A DNA stretch of 64,000 nt, taken from positions 1 to 64,000 of the forward strand of contig NW_027418146.1 of assembly GCF_009905375.1 (NCBI RefSeq), in the 5' to 3' direction. How positions within the stretch are numbered: position 1 is the first letter of the stretch; every line of letters starts with the position of its first letter. The DNA comes from Apium graveolens (lineage: Eukaryota > Streptophyta > Magnoliopsida > Apiales > Apiaceae). Position numbers and translations under genes: made by a program. The notes below the pieces were generated by a model, which saw only the letters and a program-made list of their open reading frames with translations, had not been told where the DNA came from and did not search any database. Positions 11,801 to 23,340 of this stretch are shown piece by piece.

Positions 11801-13508
11801 GTCCACAACATGAGCTAAGTATGCTTCACAACCTTGTCTTAATAACTTATTTGCTTCCAAGATAGAAAGAAATTGCTTGTCTTGTTTTTGTCCTTGATAA
11901 ACTATCATTTTGTTGTCTTCTGAATATAACAAAACTTTCTTTTTCTTACAATCAATATTTGCCTTATGTCGAGACAACCAATCCATTCCTAAAATTATAT
12001 CAAACTCTCCTAACTGAAAATGTATTAGATCCACCAAAAAGAAATGCCCGCAAATTTTTATTTGACATCTAGGGCAGAACTGGTTTACTGAGACTTTATC
12101 CTGATTAGCTACCTCTATTGATAAGGGCTCATCTAAATTTTCCAACATCAAATTCATTTTACTTACACATTCTTTAGATATAAAGGACTTAGATGCTCCT
12201 GAATCAAATAAAACCTTAACAAGCACTGAATTTAGAGAAAGCGTACCTGCAACCACATCTGAGTCTTGAGCATTAGATTTCTTGGTCATTTTAAAGGTTC
12301 TGGCTCTCGCTGTACTAGTTGCTGGTCCTTGAGATTCATTACCTCCTACATTACCCTGAGTAGCCGTCTTGCAGTTTCTGGAGATGTGCCCAAACCTTAC
12401 CACACCTGAAGCAAGTGACTCCGATATTTCCTGGGTTACATTCTGACGCGTAATGACCCTTTTTATCACATTTAAAACACTAGACATCCTTCCGACACAG
12501 ACCACTATGCTTTTTACCACATAACTTACAATCCACAACTGGTCTGGTTGACTGGACTGGGGCGGAGGCAACTGAAGTGACACCTGAATTTGTTTGAGCC
12601 ATACCTTCCCTTCTAAATCTCCGATTCTTATTCCGGCCAAACTTCCTTGGGAACTTCTGACTGGACTCTTCCTGGCCTGCATTAGCTGTACCACTTTCAA
12701 ACTTTCTTTTCCGATCACCCCTTTCCTTGGAGGCCAACTTCTGATCACTCTCTGTCACCAGGGCGGCTTGAACTACAGAGGTATATGTCTTAAGTTGCAA
12801 GGCTACCACTCCGCTACGAATTTCCGGCTTTAGTCCTTGCTGAAATCTCCTAGCTTTCTGAATCTCAATGTTTACATATCCAGGGGCTAGTCGAACCAAC
12901 TCTGTAAACTTGGCCTCATACTCAACCACGCTCCTTTCTCCCTGCTTCAATTCCAAAAACTCTACTTCCAACTGACTCTGCAAACATTCTGGAAAATACT
13001 TTTCTAGGAACAGCTCCGTGAATCTAGCCCAAGAAACATGGCCTTCTCCTTCTAAAGCACACGCAGATTCCCACCAAAAACTTGCTTCATCCTTTAGAAA
13101 ATAACTGGCATAATCTGATTTAGAATCATCACTCACCTGAGTAATGGTGAAGGCTTTCTCCATTTCTTTAAGCCAAATTCTAGCAGCAATCGGGTCTACC
13201 TCACCCTTAAACTCTGGGGGTTTAACTGACTGAAAAGACTTGAAACTAACAGTCTGGTTTGGTTCTCTTGGCTGGGGTTGATGTTGAAGCTGTAACTGTT
13301 GTTGGATTTGTTGATGTTGTTGTTGTATAAAATGCTGCTGTTGTTGCTGCTGTTGTAGTAATTGCTGTTGCTGCTGCTGGAATTATTCTTGCTGCTGAGC
13401 CATCTGATTAGACTGTTGGCGCAGCAAATCTAGTAATCCATCCATGACTGGGCCCCCTTCAGAGTTCCTACTAGAGAAATTGGACGGGAAATTTTTCTTG
13501 GGAGGCAT
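8892..13508 (-). pseudogene. gag-pol: GYP-M gag-pol, broken
   Basis: This encodes the capsid/nucleocapsid and enzymes of a gypsy element. The start is ATG at 13508-13506, just after an acceptor-like TTTCAG. A Gln-rich N-terminus is followed by gag (about 13250-12480), Cys-rich knuckles, protease DSGASKSF (Asp codon near 12204), RT with FIDD near 11209-11198, RNase H (10935-10390), integrase with an HHCC zinc site and DDE core (10386-9200), and a chromodomain-like tail ending at 8892. Lesions seen: TAA in the Gln tract (~13385), a stop after the first knuckle (~12480), a frameshift in the last knuckle (~12390), TGG to TAG in RT (~11556), a frameshift near 10950, stops near 10388 and 9602, and a frameshift near 9180. 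It cannot make an intact polyprotein. Confidence 0.92.
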
Positions 13509-13937
13509 TCTCCTGAAACAAAACAAAAAGGTTTTATATGAAAATTGTGCCCCCGGGTAGCAACAGTTTTATGCATCAGGAGAATGCAGTCACAATTAAA
13601 TATTCCCTTCCCTGTTTATTTGGGGTCCACCCATGATGCATAACCAAATTTGACAATCCAGAAACAATTACAACAATAACAATAACAGCAATAACAAAAG
13701 TGCAATAAAATAAAACAGACAACCGTAATATCAGAAAATAGTAGTACAACAACATTACAAATCCATCTAACAACTACAGTACAACAATCATAGCATACTA
13801 AGTACACAACAAAATTGGATGTCATAGCAGCCCCGCCTAATACAAGCTACAATACAAAGAAAACATACATAAAAAAAACATCCACAGAACTCCTGCAACT
13901 AACTCCGAGCTCTGTATCTCAATCCTGCAAGTCTAAT
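13509..13937 (-). other. GYP-M leader between ORF0 and gag
   Basis: No coding sequence is evident in these ~430 bases. On the minus strand they end in a pyrimidine-rich stretch and TTTCAG (AG at 13514-13513), six bases before the gag ATG. The equivalent stretches in GYP-P1 and GYP-P2 end the same way. This suggests an intron 3' end, but I cannot identify the donor with confidence. Confidence 0.5.
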
Positions 13938-14495
13938 CTAGCCACTGCCACTGCCACCAATGGATCCTAACTCAAATACCAACCAGTTCACAAGATCCTG
14001 GTACTGAACAGCTCTAAACTCGGAGCTAATTAAACGGTCAATGGTCTGAGCTCTCTCTACTGCAGCCTGAGTCAATGATCGAACTCTCTCCTGCACATCT
14101 GGGGAAGGGGCAGGAATACCCTGGAAAGGCCCGACCGGAATCTGGTCAAGCTGAGCTGCTAACCCTGGGCTCTGCTCTCTAATCAAAGACCGGTTCACCG
14201 CTCGGTGAACATGGTAAGGGATCAGGGAGGATGTACCTGAAGGAACAGAGGGAGGAACATGTGGTCTCGAGGTGGAGGAACTAGGACCACATCCTGGAGG
14301 TAAATCCATAACAGCCGACACTGACATTCGTATCCAGCGAGGACGGATACTAGGTCCTGACACACCTCCTGGTATAACTGGAGGAATAGATGGAGGAGGC
14401 ATGGAAGTCTCCTCGGCTATAACATCCAAGGTCCGCTCAGAATCTGAATCATCTGAGTCTAATGGGTTTCCCCGAGAAAGAGAACTGGAGATCAC
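13938..14495 (-). CDS. GYP-M ORF0, conserved protein ahead of gag
   Basis: This is an uncharacterised ~185-residue protein encoded between the primer site and gag. It is Ser/Pro-rich at the N-terminus (DSDDSDSERT, then many Pro), has the central motif DLPPGCGPSSS, and a well-kept C-terminal segment with FRAVQYQDLVNW and VFELGSIGGSGSG. Homologous frames lie in GYP-P1 (34429-34986) and GYP-P2 (about 43263-43838). No retroviral domain is recognisable and it is not gag, which follows separately. The first codon at 14495 is GTG. The frame and similarity (WPIVISSS) continue upstream without an ATG, so the true start may lie in a spliced exon or be non-AUG. It is uninterrupted here although gag-pol is broken. 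Confidence 0.7.
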   Translation of the reverse strand: MISSSLSRGNPLDSDDSDSERTLDVIAEETSMPPPSIPPVIPGGVSGPSIRPRWIRMSVSAVMDLPPGCGPSSSTSRPHVPPSVPSGTSSLIPYHVHRAVNRSLIREQSPGLAAQLDQIPVGPFQGIPAPSPDVQERVRSLTQAAVERAQTIDRLISSEFRAVQYQDLVNWLVFELGSIGGSGSG

Positions 14496-14712
14496 TATAG
14501 GCCACTGCCAATCATAACAATATACAGGAAAGACAGAACAAGGTTAGGGCAAGTCTATTAAAATATTAATAGATGCCAGGGTAACGCCGTCGGAACCCTT
14601 AACTTACACTTAAGGTTGCTCCTCGACATGAGTTGCTGACTCACACTATAGGACATACTTCCTACACCTTACTAACTCATCTCTTAACCTAAATTAGGGA
14701 CTTGAACCTGTG
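14496..14712 (-). other. GYP-M leader between primer site and ORF0
   Basis: About 215 non-coding bases lie downstream of the primer site, with close counterparts at 34214-34428 and 43065-43262. They would hold packaging and leader signals, but I see no specific named motif. Confidence 0.6.
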
Positions 14713-14724
14713 GCTCTGATACCA
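14713..14724 (-). other. GYP-M primer binding site (initiator tRNA-Met type)
   Basis: GCTCTGATACCA on the plus strand is TGGTATCAGAGC on the minus strand, the usual primer site complementary to the 3' end of plant initiator tRNA-Met. It lies two bases inside the 5' LTR end GGCCGTCACA. Confidence 0.9.
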
Positions 14725-14726
14725 AC

Positions 14727-17606
14727 TGTGACGGCCTCAACCCCGGGTTCAGGGGCTGACGTCACCAAAAATATGATAAATTAGAACAAAAACTACTAAA
14801 TAAACTTTATTATAATACACGACCCCAACCAGGAGCCGAAACAGGTTCAAGTATTATTTAGGTTACAACACACACACTAACTTATCCAAAACCATACACT
14901 CTCACTTATTACAACAACTCATCAGACCTCAGGGCCTGATACAAACTATCTCAGAGGAGCCGGGACCGGAGGCTGACACTCTACGCTGACCTGGTCTTCT
15001 AGACATCTGCAATAAATAAATACAAAACAAGCTGCAAGGGTGAGCAATCTATTGCTCAACAGTACCTCTATATGAATAACCAGTAACAAATTGTATAAAA
15101 CAATACAGGAACAGATATTAAAGTGATATACGAGAAATCTGTAAAACAGGTATAAACTGGATATCAAAACTAGCATGCTTTGCAAAATAACATCATCTGT
15201 AGTGTGCTGTGTAAAAATACCAGAGTTCAATTTTAGCATGCTATTTCCTTTCCAAAACCACTGTCCATTGCTGGACCAATAAATCACCGGTCTCGTTACG
15301 GGGACTATAAACTATTCCAACTTTATCAGATATATAAAAGAGGATGAATTCTAGGGACAGCTGATCAGTCTATCCCACCATAAATTTCATTCCGGAACTC
15401 AAAGACTAGCTAGGTCTCTGTCACGCTAGACTAAGCGGACTACCAGTACGCGCATCCGACTTAGCCTCTTACGCAACCATGCTGGGCCGTTACCTAATAA
15501 CGGACCTCTTACGCCAACTGACCATCCAATATCTGATTTATTTTTATCCAGTTTCCAAAACCATTTACACCTATCTCTTTTTTAAACATTACAACACACA
15601 TTCTAAAATCCCCTTTTAATCTTAATCATAATCTAGAGATAGGCAATTTCAGAAGTTACTTTTTCCCCAAAACCTCAATTAACAAAACATATTTAAATAC
15701 GGGGAATACGTAACTTAAATTGTTCTGTTCCAGTATCTATTTTAAATAAACAACTATTCATATATACTGAACTGTAAAAGATTAGTTCAGGGGTACTTGC
15801 CTTGCGAAGCTTTGCACTAACTTTGGCTTAACTCTAATTGACTAGAGCTACCGGGTCCTTTGACTCGAACCTACGAAATCAAAACATCCTAGGTTAGACA
15901 TCCGATTATGCTTGACTTTTCCTCACTAACTAATTACCCATCGCTATAATTTTCGACTCGTAAATATATTAATATCAATAACATATACTTAATAGTGGTG
16001 CACATAACAATCAGAGTTTAATTTATATTAAACGAGGTATATGAGCTCGATTTATAATTTAAGGCTATTTTTAGAAAAATTGGACAACGACTCCTCTGTT
16101 TATAGGTCTACCCGTCGAAACATCAATCGACGTCAAATCCCAACGAAATCAATTTGAATCATCACATAGCTAAATTTTAGTCCTGAATATAATTTATACA
16201 AATTTTATTTATTAAAATATTTAGGACTCAGAACATCGTCATCACCGTCCACCGTCCACTCGTAACGAGTCATCGCGGTACGGCGGCAAAATTTATTGGT
16301 GCCCGAGAATATACGGGTGTCCGAATAAATTTCACCGATTATTAAAATTGTTTTCCCACGCGAATTATTAGTAATATCACGAACATTAATCAAATAATTC
16401 CTGCGGAAAATCGAAAAATAATAATTAAAAGTCGAGAGTGAACAAAACAAAGCACCCGCGCATGGGTAACACGCGGCACCATCACAGCCACGCCAAAACA
16501 CAGACCGGCCGGGAACCATCCCGGAAAACACACACACACAACGCAATACTTAAACACACAATAGATACACATGCATACACACATATATTTCCGAATATGA
16601 CTGAATCAAATCGATACCCAAAACAAGATGAAAGGAAATGGCCGAATTAATTATCGGAAAAAGAAGCAACTGGAGGAACAGTGCTGGAAAACGAGAAACG
16701 GAAAGAACAGAAGAGGCGATGGAAAGAAAGAGGAGAGAAAGAGGAGAATAAGAGAAAGAGAGATGAGAGAATTTAGAGAGGAAGAGAGATGATGCAGCCA
16801 AACTACCACCACACTTCTGCTTACCAAGCCGCATGTCCAAATAAAAGAGACACATGGCTATTCCTGAATTAAGCCCGATTTATAACACTGAAATGTACCA
16901 GTAACGATTCATATTGCGCGCAAGAACCCCCGAAACTCGAAATTAACGGAATGAGGTGCGAATGAAACAACCTCCAAAAATTACGAAAATAGCACTAAAA
17001 TATTATAATTATCCCGAAATAAATACAAACGTTAATTTCAAAATTTATAAACAATTTTTAAGGTACGCTTTATACCCGCTTTTTAACGAATAACAAAACA
17101 ACGCGCAAGTAAAACGATTTCCGAAAATTTCCAAAATAATTTTAAAATTCTCAGAATAATATGAACTTAATAAAATATAAGTTTCATAATTTTTAAAGAT
17201 TCCCATAATTAAATATGGATTTTAGCATTTAACACACTCATAAAATCATTTAAAAATGAATAATTAACGAAATATTGATTTCTCGATTTTATAAAGTCCT
17301 AAAAATAATTATTGAAATTATAAAATTAGAAAATAAATTTTAAAGACAATCCAAATATTTATGGAATTAAAATTACAATAAAATCACTTTTACAAGCGAA
17401 ATAAAATCATATGACTTACCAATAAATCAAAAAAAAAAAAAAAAAATTCCAACCACATATCCACAAATCATAAATAATCAAATAACAACCAGTAACCGCT
17501 GCCAAAATAAATACACACCCTTTTATTTATTTACTTAAACTTTTATTACACTTCCAAATATTAGAAATAAAATAAAAATAAAAATAAAAATACACGAGTC
17601 GTTATA
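14727..17606 (-). repeat. GYP-M 5' LTR
   Basis: This 2,880-bp LTR is highly similar to 6006-8851. It holds the second copy of the short open frame (16205-16546) and hairpin (16249-16286), a purine-rich block near 16670-16800, and a run of 17 A around 17430-17446. It ends at GTTATA, and COP-B LTR sequence starts at 17607. Confidence 0.9.
16205..16546 (-). other. Conserved short open frame and hairpin in GYP-M 5' LTR
   Basis: The open frame ends in a C-terminus almost identical to that of 7472-7738 (one Arg to Trp change in the TRYE motif region). The hairpin block at 16249-16286 has a G to A change in one arm. The upstream half of the frame differs from the other LTR copies, so only the last ~55 codons look constrained. 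Confidence 0.45.
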
Positions 17607-18099
17607 TCCACTCCCGGTGGATATTGCTCATCCGTCGAGTAGATATATAGCTCATTCGTCGAGTAAATATTGCTCATCCATCAAGTAGATATTGCTTATC
17701 CGTCGAGTAGATATTGCTCATCCGTCGAGTAGATATTGCTCATCCATCGAGTAGATATTGCTTATCCGTCGTTACTCTCTGGAGTTCTCGAATGACTTCT
17801 CTATAACATTAAATCTGTGACTTGTAGAGATCTTGACTTAGAATATTTTTCTCCTAACAGATTTATTTAACTCCAAGCTTCTTCAAAATTCTTCTGAGGC
17901 ATGATTTTCTTGATCTTCTTCCAGATAGAATCCTTAGGCTTGCTACTGTTTTAGGAAAAAGACTCCAGTCTGCTCCTTTACATTTTTACAGACTTTAATT
18001 ATTACAAGTACAAAATACAAATTAAGATAACAATACAACTTACTTAGGGTTGACAAATTATCTTAGTCTTGTTAAAGTACATGCATGTCTTTTACAACA
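17607..18099 (-). repeat. COP-B1 3' LTR, inner part
   Basis: These are the first 493 bp of U3 (minus strand), ending next to the polypurine tract at TTTTACAACA (18099) and cut on the left by GYP-M. They match 32450-32957 closely. About eight 22-bp units with CTCATCCGTCGAGTAGA lie at 17626-17772. Confidence 0.85.
17626..17772. repeat. ATCCGTCGAGTAG array, COP-B1 3' LTR
   Basis: Roughly eight units of about 22 bp, each centred on TATCCGTCGAGTAGATATTG with variants ATCCATCGAG and ATTCGTCGAG. Equivalent arrays lie at 27115-27262 (opposite strand, COP-B2) and 32450-32635. Confidence 0.9.
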
Positions 18100-18108
18100 A
18101 TCTCCCCC
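18100..18108 (-). other. COP-B1 polypurine tract
   Basis: ATCTCCCCC on the plus strand is GGGGGAGAT on the minus strand, abutting the LTR start TGTTGTAAAAG. Confidence 0.85.
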
Positions 18109-18261
18109 AATTTGTGAGAAGATTGCTTCACACCAATTCATGTATGTTAACAAGACTAATCCCAAGTTTAAAAACTGATGGAAGATAAAATTAAAACATA
18201 AATCTTGATAGAATTACAGCTTGTACAGCATAAGATTCACCAGGTTTCATGATTACAAGAA

Positions 18262-21200
18262 TTAGGTAAAGACAGTTTGTACATCTGCTTTTTCTCTAAG
18301 TTTATCCTTCAAGTGATCAAGAATTTCAAGTTCTTCTACGATGAGTGTTACACTTAGAGCTTCCACAAGTTTTTGCCTTACTGCCTTAAGGTAACCCTGG
18401 TCCAGATACTCTAGGCTGAATCTTGAGAATCCACCAACTTTGATGTTAGAAATCTATCATATTTGGAAATTCTGCTCATTAATTTTGCTTTCAACTCTTC
18501 TGATCTTTTTATAAACATATCTTTTTTCATCATGTCTCCTTCTTCTTTCTTCAGCTTCAGCCTTATCTCTTTTCTTTGTTTCCTCCCTTTCAATCAATCA
18601 TTCAGCCAGAGATGATCACCATGTCCTTGTAACAGTGTCCTTGCCTTTTAACAAACTTAACACTCTCTTAATTTCTGCAGGAGTCAAAGAATCCATTAAC
18701 TTTTTGTCTAGAAGAGCAAATGTACCATCCCTAAAATAGACTCTAACTTCTCTCAGGGATACAAGCCAGATTTTAACAATTTCCTCAGCTGGATGTTGGA
18801 AATGGTCTTCATCTGAGGTGCACCAATTTAGAGGTAGAAAGTCAGATTCCTTAAAGCAATTACAGATGGCCCTTTCAGTGACTTCCACTTCCTTTACAGG
18901 CTTGACTTTTTTAGGCTTTCTCCCAACAGATTTGAGCTTGAATTTTAGTGAAGGTTTGGCTAAAGGTAAGGTTGTCATTTTATTGAGATTTGTGAGGCTT
19001 GAGCTGATTGGAATTTTTGGGAAGGAATTGGCAGTTTGTCTGTAAAGAAATTTTGGCTTAGATGTTTGGGAAGGTTTGATGTTAGAGATAGTTGATGTTG
19101 TGGGTTGAGCTAAGGTTTGAGATGGTTGTATTCGGATTTTTAGGGTTGTTTGAGTTCCTGAATCATCATGAGGTTTTCTGCTCTTCCTCTCCCCTCTTCT
19201 CTTCTTCTCTTCATCTTTCTTGCCATCCTCCTTCTTCTTCTCTCCACCCTTGCTACCAGATGGCTTACTAGAATGACTCGGATTTGAGCCAGAAGGATTC
19301 TGATCACTTTTTTTGTGTTCATCATCATCCAAGTCATCATTGTTAAATTGAGTTTTGGGCAAGTTGCCTTCTGCATTATCCAGATATCTCCTTAGTAGCT
19401 TTATCATTTCCAAATCATCATGGTTCTTATTTTTCTTAGCTTTTAAGCTAGTTCCTAGGATCATGATAAGCTTCTCATTTCTCCTGACACATTGTTTAGG
19501 GATATTGAAAAATCTGAATTGTTTGGTAATTGGACAGATATGTGCTATACCCTTGCTTGACTATAGATATGCTTCAGGAAAGGCAGCTACATGAGCATCT
19601 TTCAATGTAGTTAGTAGCTTGGTATCTTCACGAGTTATAGCTCTAACTTTGCTGATAAAGATATCTAACTCAGATGCCCTCCTTGAGACAAGGCAATTGA
19701 GAGACACCTGCATACATCTGTTTGTCCCTGAGTCATTTATATTAACCACTATCCTATCTTCCAGAAAGTTGTCCTTGTTGACCTTGATCACTCTTATGAA
19801 ATTGATTTTCTTATCCAGGGCCTTTTTATATGTGAAGTGATTGTTGTTGAGAGAAGCTTTTAAGGCATTGAGTAGTTCTTCAAACTCTCTACTCAAACTA
19901 GGTCCTTCAGCAGACCTAATAAGTCTCTCCTTGTCAAGATCAACTTCTTTAGCTTTCTTACCAGCACCCTGAACTTGATGTTGAGATGACCTTGATTGTG
20001 CTAACTTGGCCTCTATCTCCCCCTTAGTCTTGTTGGCAGACATGAGAATGGGAGTAGGAATTTCAGCCCTTACTTGTTCAGGCAAAGAAGGTAGTGGTAT
20101 ATTGAGTTTACCCGTGATGGCTCCTAAAGCTATAGAATTCTGCATTTGAAGATGCTTATAGGAATCCACCAGAGTTTGGATATCTGTTTGTTGGCTTTTG
20201 ATAAGAGATGTCAAAGCCTCAACTTGTGCAGTGAGAGAGGAGTTGGAGTCTTGCAATGCTGTGACTTGACCCTGTAGAGACTGAATTTGCAGATTTATTA
20301 AAGTGAATCCAGGCTGATAAAGGCTGCTAGATGTACCAAAGTGTTCTTCTATAGCCTCTTTGATCCCTTCCATTAGCAAAGCCGAAGGCTTAAATCTGCT
20401 CTAGTGAAGTTGATCCAGCTGAACCTTGGTCTCATTTGAATGAGTAATTTGTTTCTGGATCATTTCATGGAGATTGGTGAACGATTGTTTGAGGTTTTTG
20501 ACTTCCTTCTCAATGGAGGCAAGATCCATCCTGGTCATTTGCTTAGAAAAATGTTTGAATTTAGAAGAGATCTGCTCTTGAGATGGTATGATCTTGTCCA
20601 TTTTCTCATTCACCAGTTTCCTGATTCTATCTTCATGGACAGTAAGTTTAATTTCAAGAGCCTTACCAAACAGATGAAATGCTTTAAGATGAGCTTTGTA
20701 TACATCTGTAATGGCATCATAGAAAGCTTCTAGATTCAAGTCTCTTGCATTGCTGCTCAGAATAGTAACATATTCTTCTCGAATTCTGGCCATAACTTGA
20801 TTCATCTCTAAGGCAAAGTCATCAGACAACCATGCATCCACATTCCCATCTGGCTCAGCATCATTGACAATTTTCTCTTTTTGCTCCTCAACCTCTTCAT
20901 TGTAAGCAAGCATGATAGCTTGATAGTCTCGGTTGCTCATGTCTGAAGTTAGAAGATGCTGTGAGATGTTGGCCAGCCCAGAGATCTACTCTACTAGAAG
21001 ATCATCTATAGAAGTTGGTTGAGAGGCAGATTCTTGTAGCCACTGAAAGAGTGTGTGAGGTTATTGAGGTTGAGAGGTGGATGGTTCATCAGAAACTCCT
21101 GTGACTGAGATCATAGTTTGACTCACAGATTGCTCTGTGATTTTGACAGTGTGTTGTCCTCCACTTGTAGTGGAAACCTCCAATTGAATTGGAGGGGATT

Positions 21201-21358
21201 TGACTGGGTTACTATCATGTACACCAGTCTCAAACCCTTGTGTGTCTTGAAACACACTGGCACTTGAATGTGCTATGCTTGCATCCCCTATGACAGGATC
21301 ACAGGCAATTGTACTTCTAGCTTCAACTGCAGAGGTAATTTCTGCTAGGGTTGTGAGG
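18262..21358 (-). pseudogene. COP-B1 accessory ORF3 (post-pol), interrupted
   Basis: This is a ~1,030-codon minus-strand frame after pol, with no recognised family. Pieces 21255-21061, 20940-20401, 20379-19561 and 19464-18616 are open, and the last three share one frame, broken by single stops (near 20401, 19561, 18616). The frame can be followed to a stop at 18262. Features are a helical, charged N-terminal part (20940-20401), a likely coiled coil at 20330-20150 (IQSLQGQVTALQDSNSSL), a Lys/Glu-rich middle (19350-19170), and a C-terminal globular-looking segment with REVRVYFRDGTFALLDKKLM. The latter recalls the VFKYKGGREIQWPLHRIL region of COP-C. The N-terminus is lost at the junction with COP-B2. 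Confidence 0.65.
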
Positions 21359-21368
21359 GGAGTTGTTC

Positions 21369-23340
21369 CTAATCAAAAGAAGATTATGGAAAGCACAGAC
21401 GTGACCTTTGATGATGACAAGTGTCCAGGCTTGGAATGCCTTGATAATAAAGAAGTTGAAGCTCTTACATTTGAAAACCTCAACATTGATAGTGATTCTG
21501 ATGGAGAAGATGAAATCAATGCACAATAAATGATGAATGAAGAGTCTACTGAACAGGGAAATTATGGTAATGGAAGCTCATCTCAAACACCTGATCTTGA
21601 TGGTACAAACTCAGGGGGAGAAAGAGAAGAAGGATCTACCAGTCATACCAATAATGAAGAAAATAATGAAGACATAAGTCAACAAGCTCATACTAGGAAA
21701 TGGGATAGAAATCACACCACAGAAGCAATTATTGGTGATCCTACTGCTGGTGTGAGGACTAGAGTGCAACTGCTAATGAGTGCCTACATGCATGTTTTCT
21801 GTCTCAAGCAGAGCCTAAGAAAATTGATGAAGCCTTGCTGGATCCTGACTGGATATCTGCCATGCAAGAAGAGCTGAATCAGTTTGAAAGAAGCAAAGTT
21901 TGGAAATTAGTTCCTGCATCAAAGAACAGAAGCATTATTGGAACAAAATGGGTGTTCAGGAACAAAATGGATGAAAATGGTGTAGTCACCAGAAACAAAG
22001 CAAGGTTGGTTGCAAAAGGCTACCCACAAGAAGAAGGGATTGATTATGATGAAACTTTTGCTCCTGTTACAAGACTTGAAGCTACAAGAATTTTTCTAGC
22101 ATTTGCTGCACATTCAAGCTTTAAAGTGTATCAAATGGATGTCAAAAGTGCCTTTCTAAATGGTGAGCTAGAATAAGAAGTTTATGTGCAACACCCTCCT
22201 GGCTTTGAGGATCCAAAATTTCCCAACTTTGTGTATAAGTTACTCAAGGCTCTATATGGACTAAAACAGACACCTAGAGCTTGGTATGACACATTATCAG
22301 ATTTTCTATTGAAGCATGGTTTTACTAGAGGAACCATAGACAAGACTCTCTTCTATAAGAAACATGATGAAGATATGATCCTAGTTCAGATCTATGTAGA
22401 TGATATTATGTTTGGTTCTACTAATGAGAAGTTGCGCCAAAGAATCTCCAAGATTATGCAAAATGAATATGAAATGAGTATGATGGGGGAACTGAGTTAC
22501 TTCCTTGGACTTCAAGTCAGTCAAAGAAGTGATGATATCTTTATCGGCCAAACTAAATATGTCAAGGATCTTTTGAAAAAGTTTGGAATGGTTGATTGTT
22601 CACCTGCATCTACACCTATGTCTACTGCAACAAGGTTGGATGAAGATAAAAAGGGCAAGAGTGTAGATATCTCAAGCTACAGAGGGATGATTGGATCATT
22701 GCTTTACTTGACAACAAGTAGACCAGACATCATGTTTGCAACATGTCTATGTGCAAGATTTCAAGCCAATCCAAAGGAATCACATTTGATGGCCGTAAAG
22801 AGGATCTTCAGATATTTAAAGGGAACTCCAAACTCGGGATTATGGTATCCTAAGGGAACTGGTTTTGAAGCTATTGGATACACAGATGCAGATTTTGCTG
22901 GATGCAGGGTTGACAGAAAAAGTACCAGTGAAAACTGTCAATTTCTTTGACAAAGACTTGTATCTTGGTATAACAAGAAACAACAATCTGTATCAACTTC
23001 TACAGCTGAAGCTGAATACATAGCTGCATGGAGTTATTGTGCTCAAGTGCTTTGGATTAGAAATCAGCTAATGGATTATGGCCTAGTGTTACATAAAATT
23101 CCTATCATGTGTGACAATACTAGTGCTATATCTATAGTAGCTAATCCAGTTAATCATTCTAGGACAAAGCACATTGATGTGAGGTACCATTTCCTTAGAG
23201 AACATGCTACTAATAGTACCATTGAGCTCATTTTTGTACCAACAGAAAAACAACTAGCTGACATTTTTACTAAACCTTTGGATGAAGCAACTTTCACTAG
23301 ACTTGTAGGTGAAATTGGAATGCTCAATTCTTCATCCTAA
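21369..23340 (+). pseudogene. pol: COP-B2 pol: integrase tail, reverse transcriptase, RNase H
   Basis: The frame enters at the integrase C-terminal motif (MESTDVTFDDDK) and linker. RT follows with [35 protein letters not shown], the catalytic YVDDI at about 22396-22410, and SYFLGLQV. RNase H follows with TDADFAGCRVDRKST, STAEAEYIA and the terminal KPLDEATF block, ending in TAA at 23338-23340. Stops lie at about 21527, 22174-22176 and 22948, and there is a frame change near 21770. The catalytic motifs are otherwise well kept. It is SIRE/Maximus-like by similarity of layout; I could not place it in a tree. Confidence 0.92.

Larger units (their letters stand above)
6006..17606 (-). mobile_element. 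GYP-M: full-length Ty3/gypsy chromovirus-like element
   Basis: This element reads right to left: 5' LTR 14727-17606, primer site 14713-14724, ORF0, gag-pol, polypurine tract 8852-8864, 3' LTR 6006-8851. RT, integrase and a chromodomain-like C-terminus (motif EESTWELESDML) point to the Tekay/Del type. Both outer LTR ends are intact (TGTGACGG at 6006 and GTTATA at 17606). The flanks differ, however: COP-A coding sequence on the left and COP-B LTR on the right, with GCATC against TCCAC. No target-site duplication is visible. Confidence 0.9.

Noticed and set aside
14713..14724. tRNA gene fragment (TGGTATCAGAGC)
   Set aside because: It is the primer binding site complementary to the tRNA 3' end; no cloverleaf surrounds it.
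17626..17772. CRISPR-like array of 22-bp units
   Set aside because: Units are directly tandem and degenerate, without unique spacers, and lie inside a plant retrotransposon LTR.
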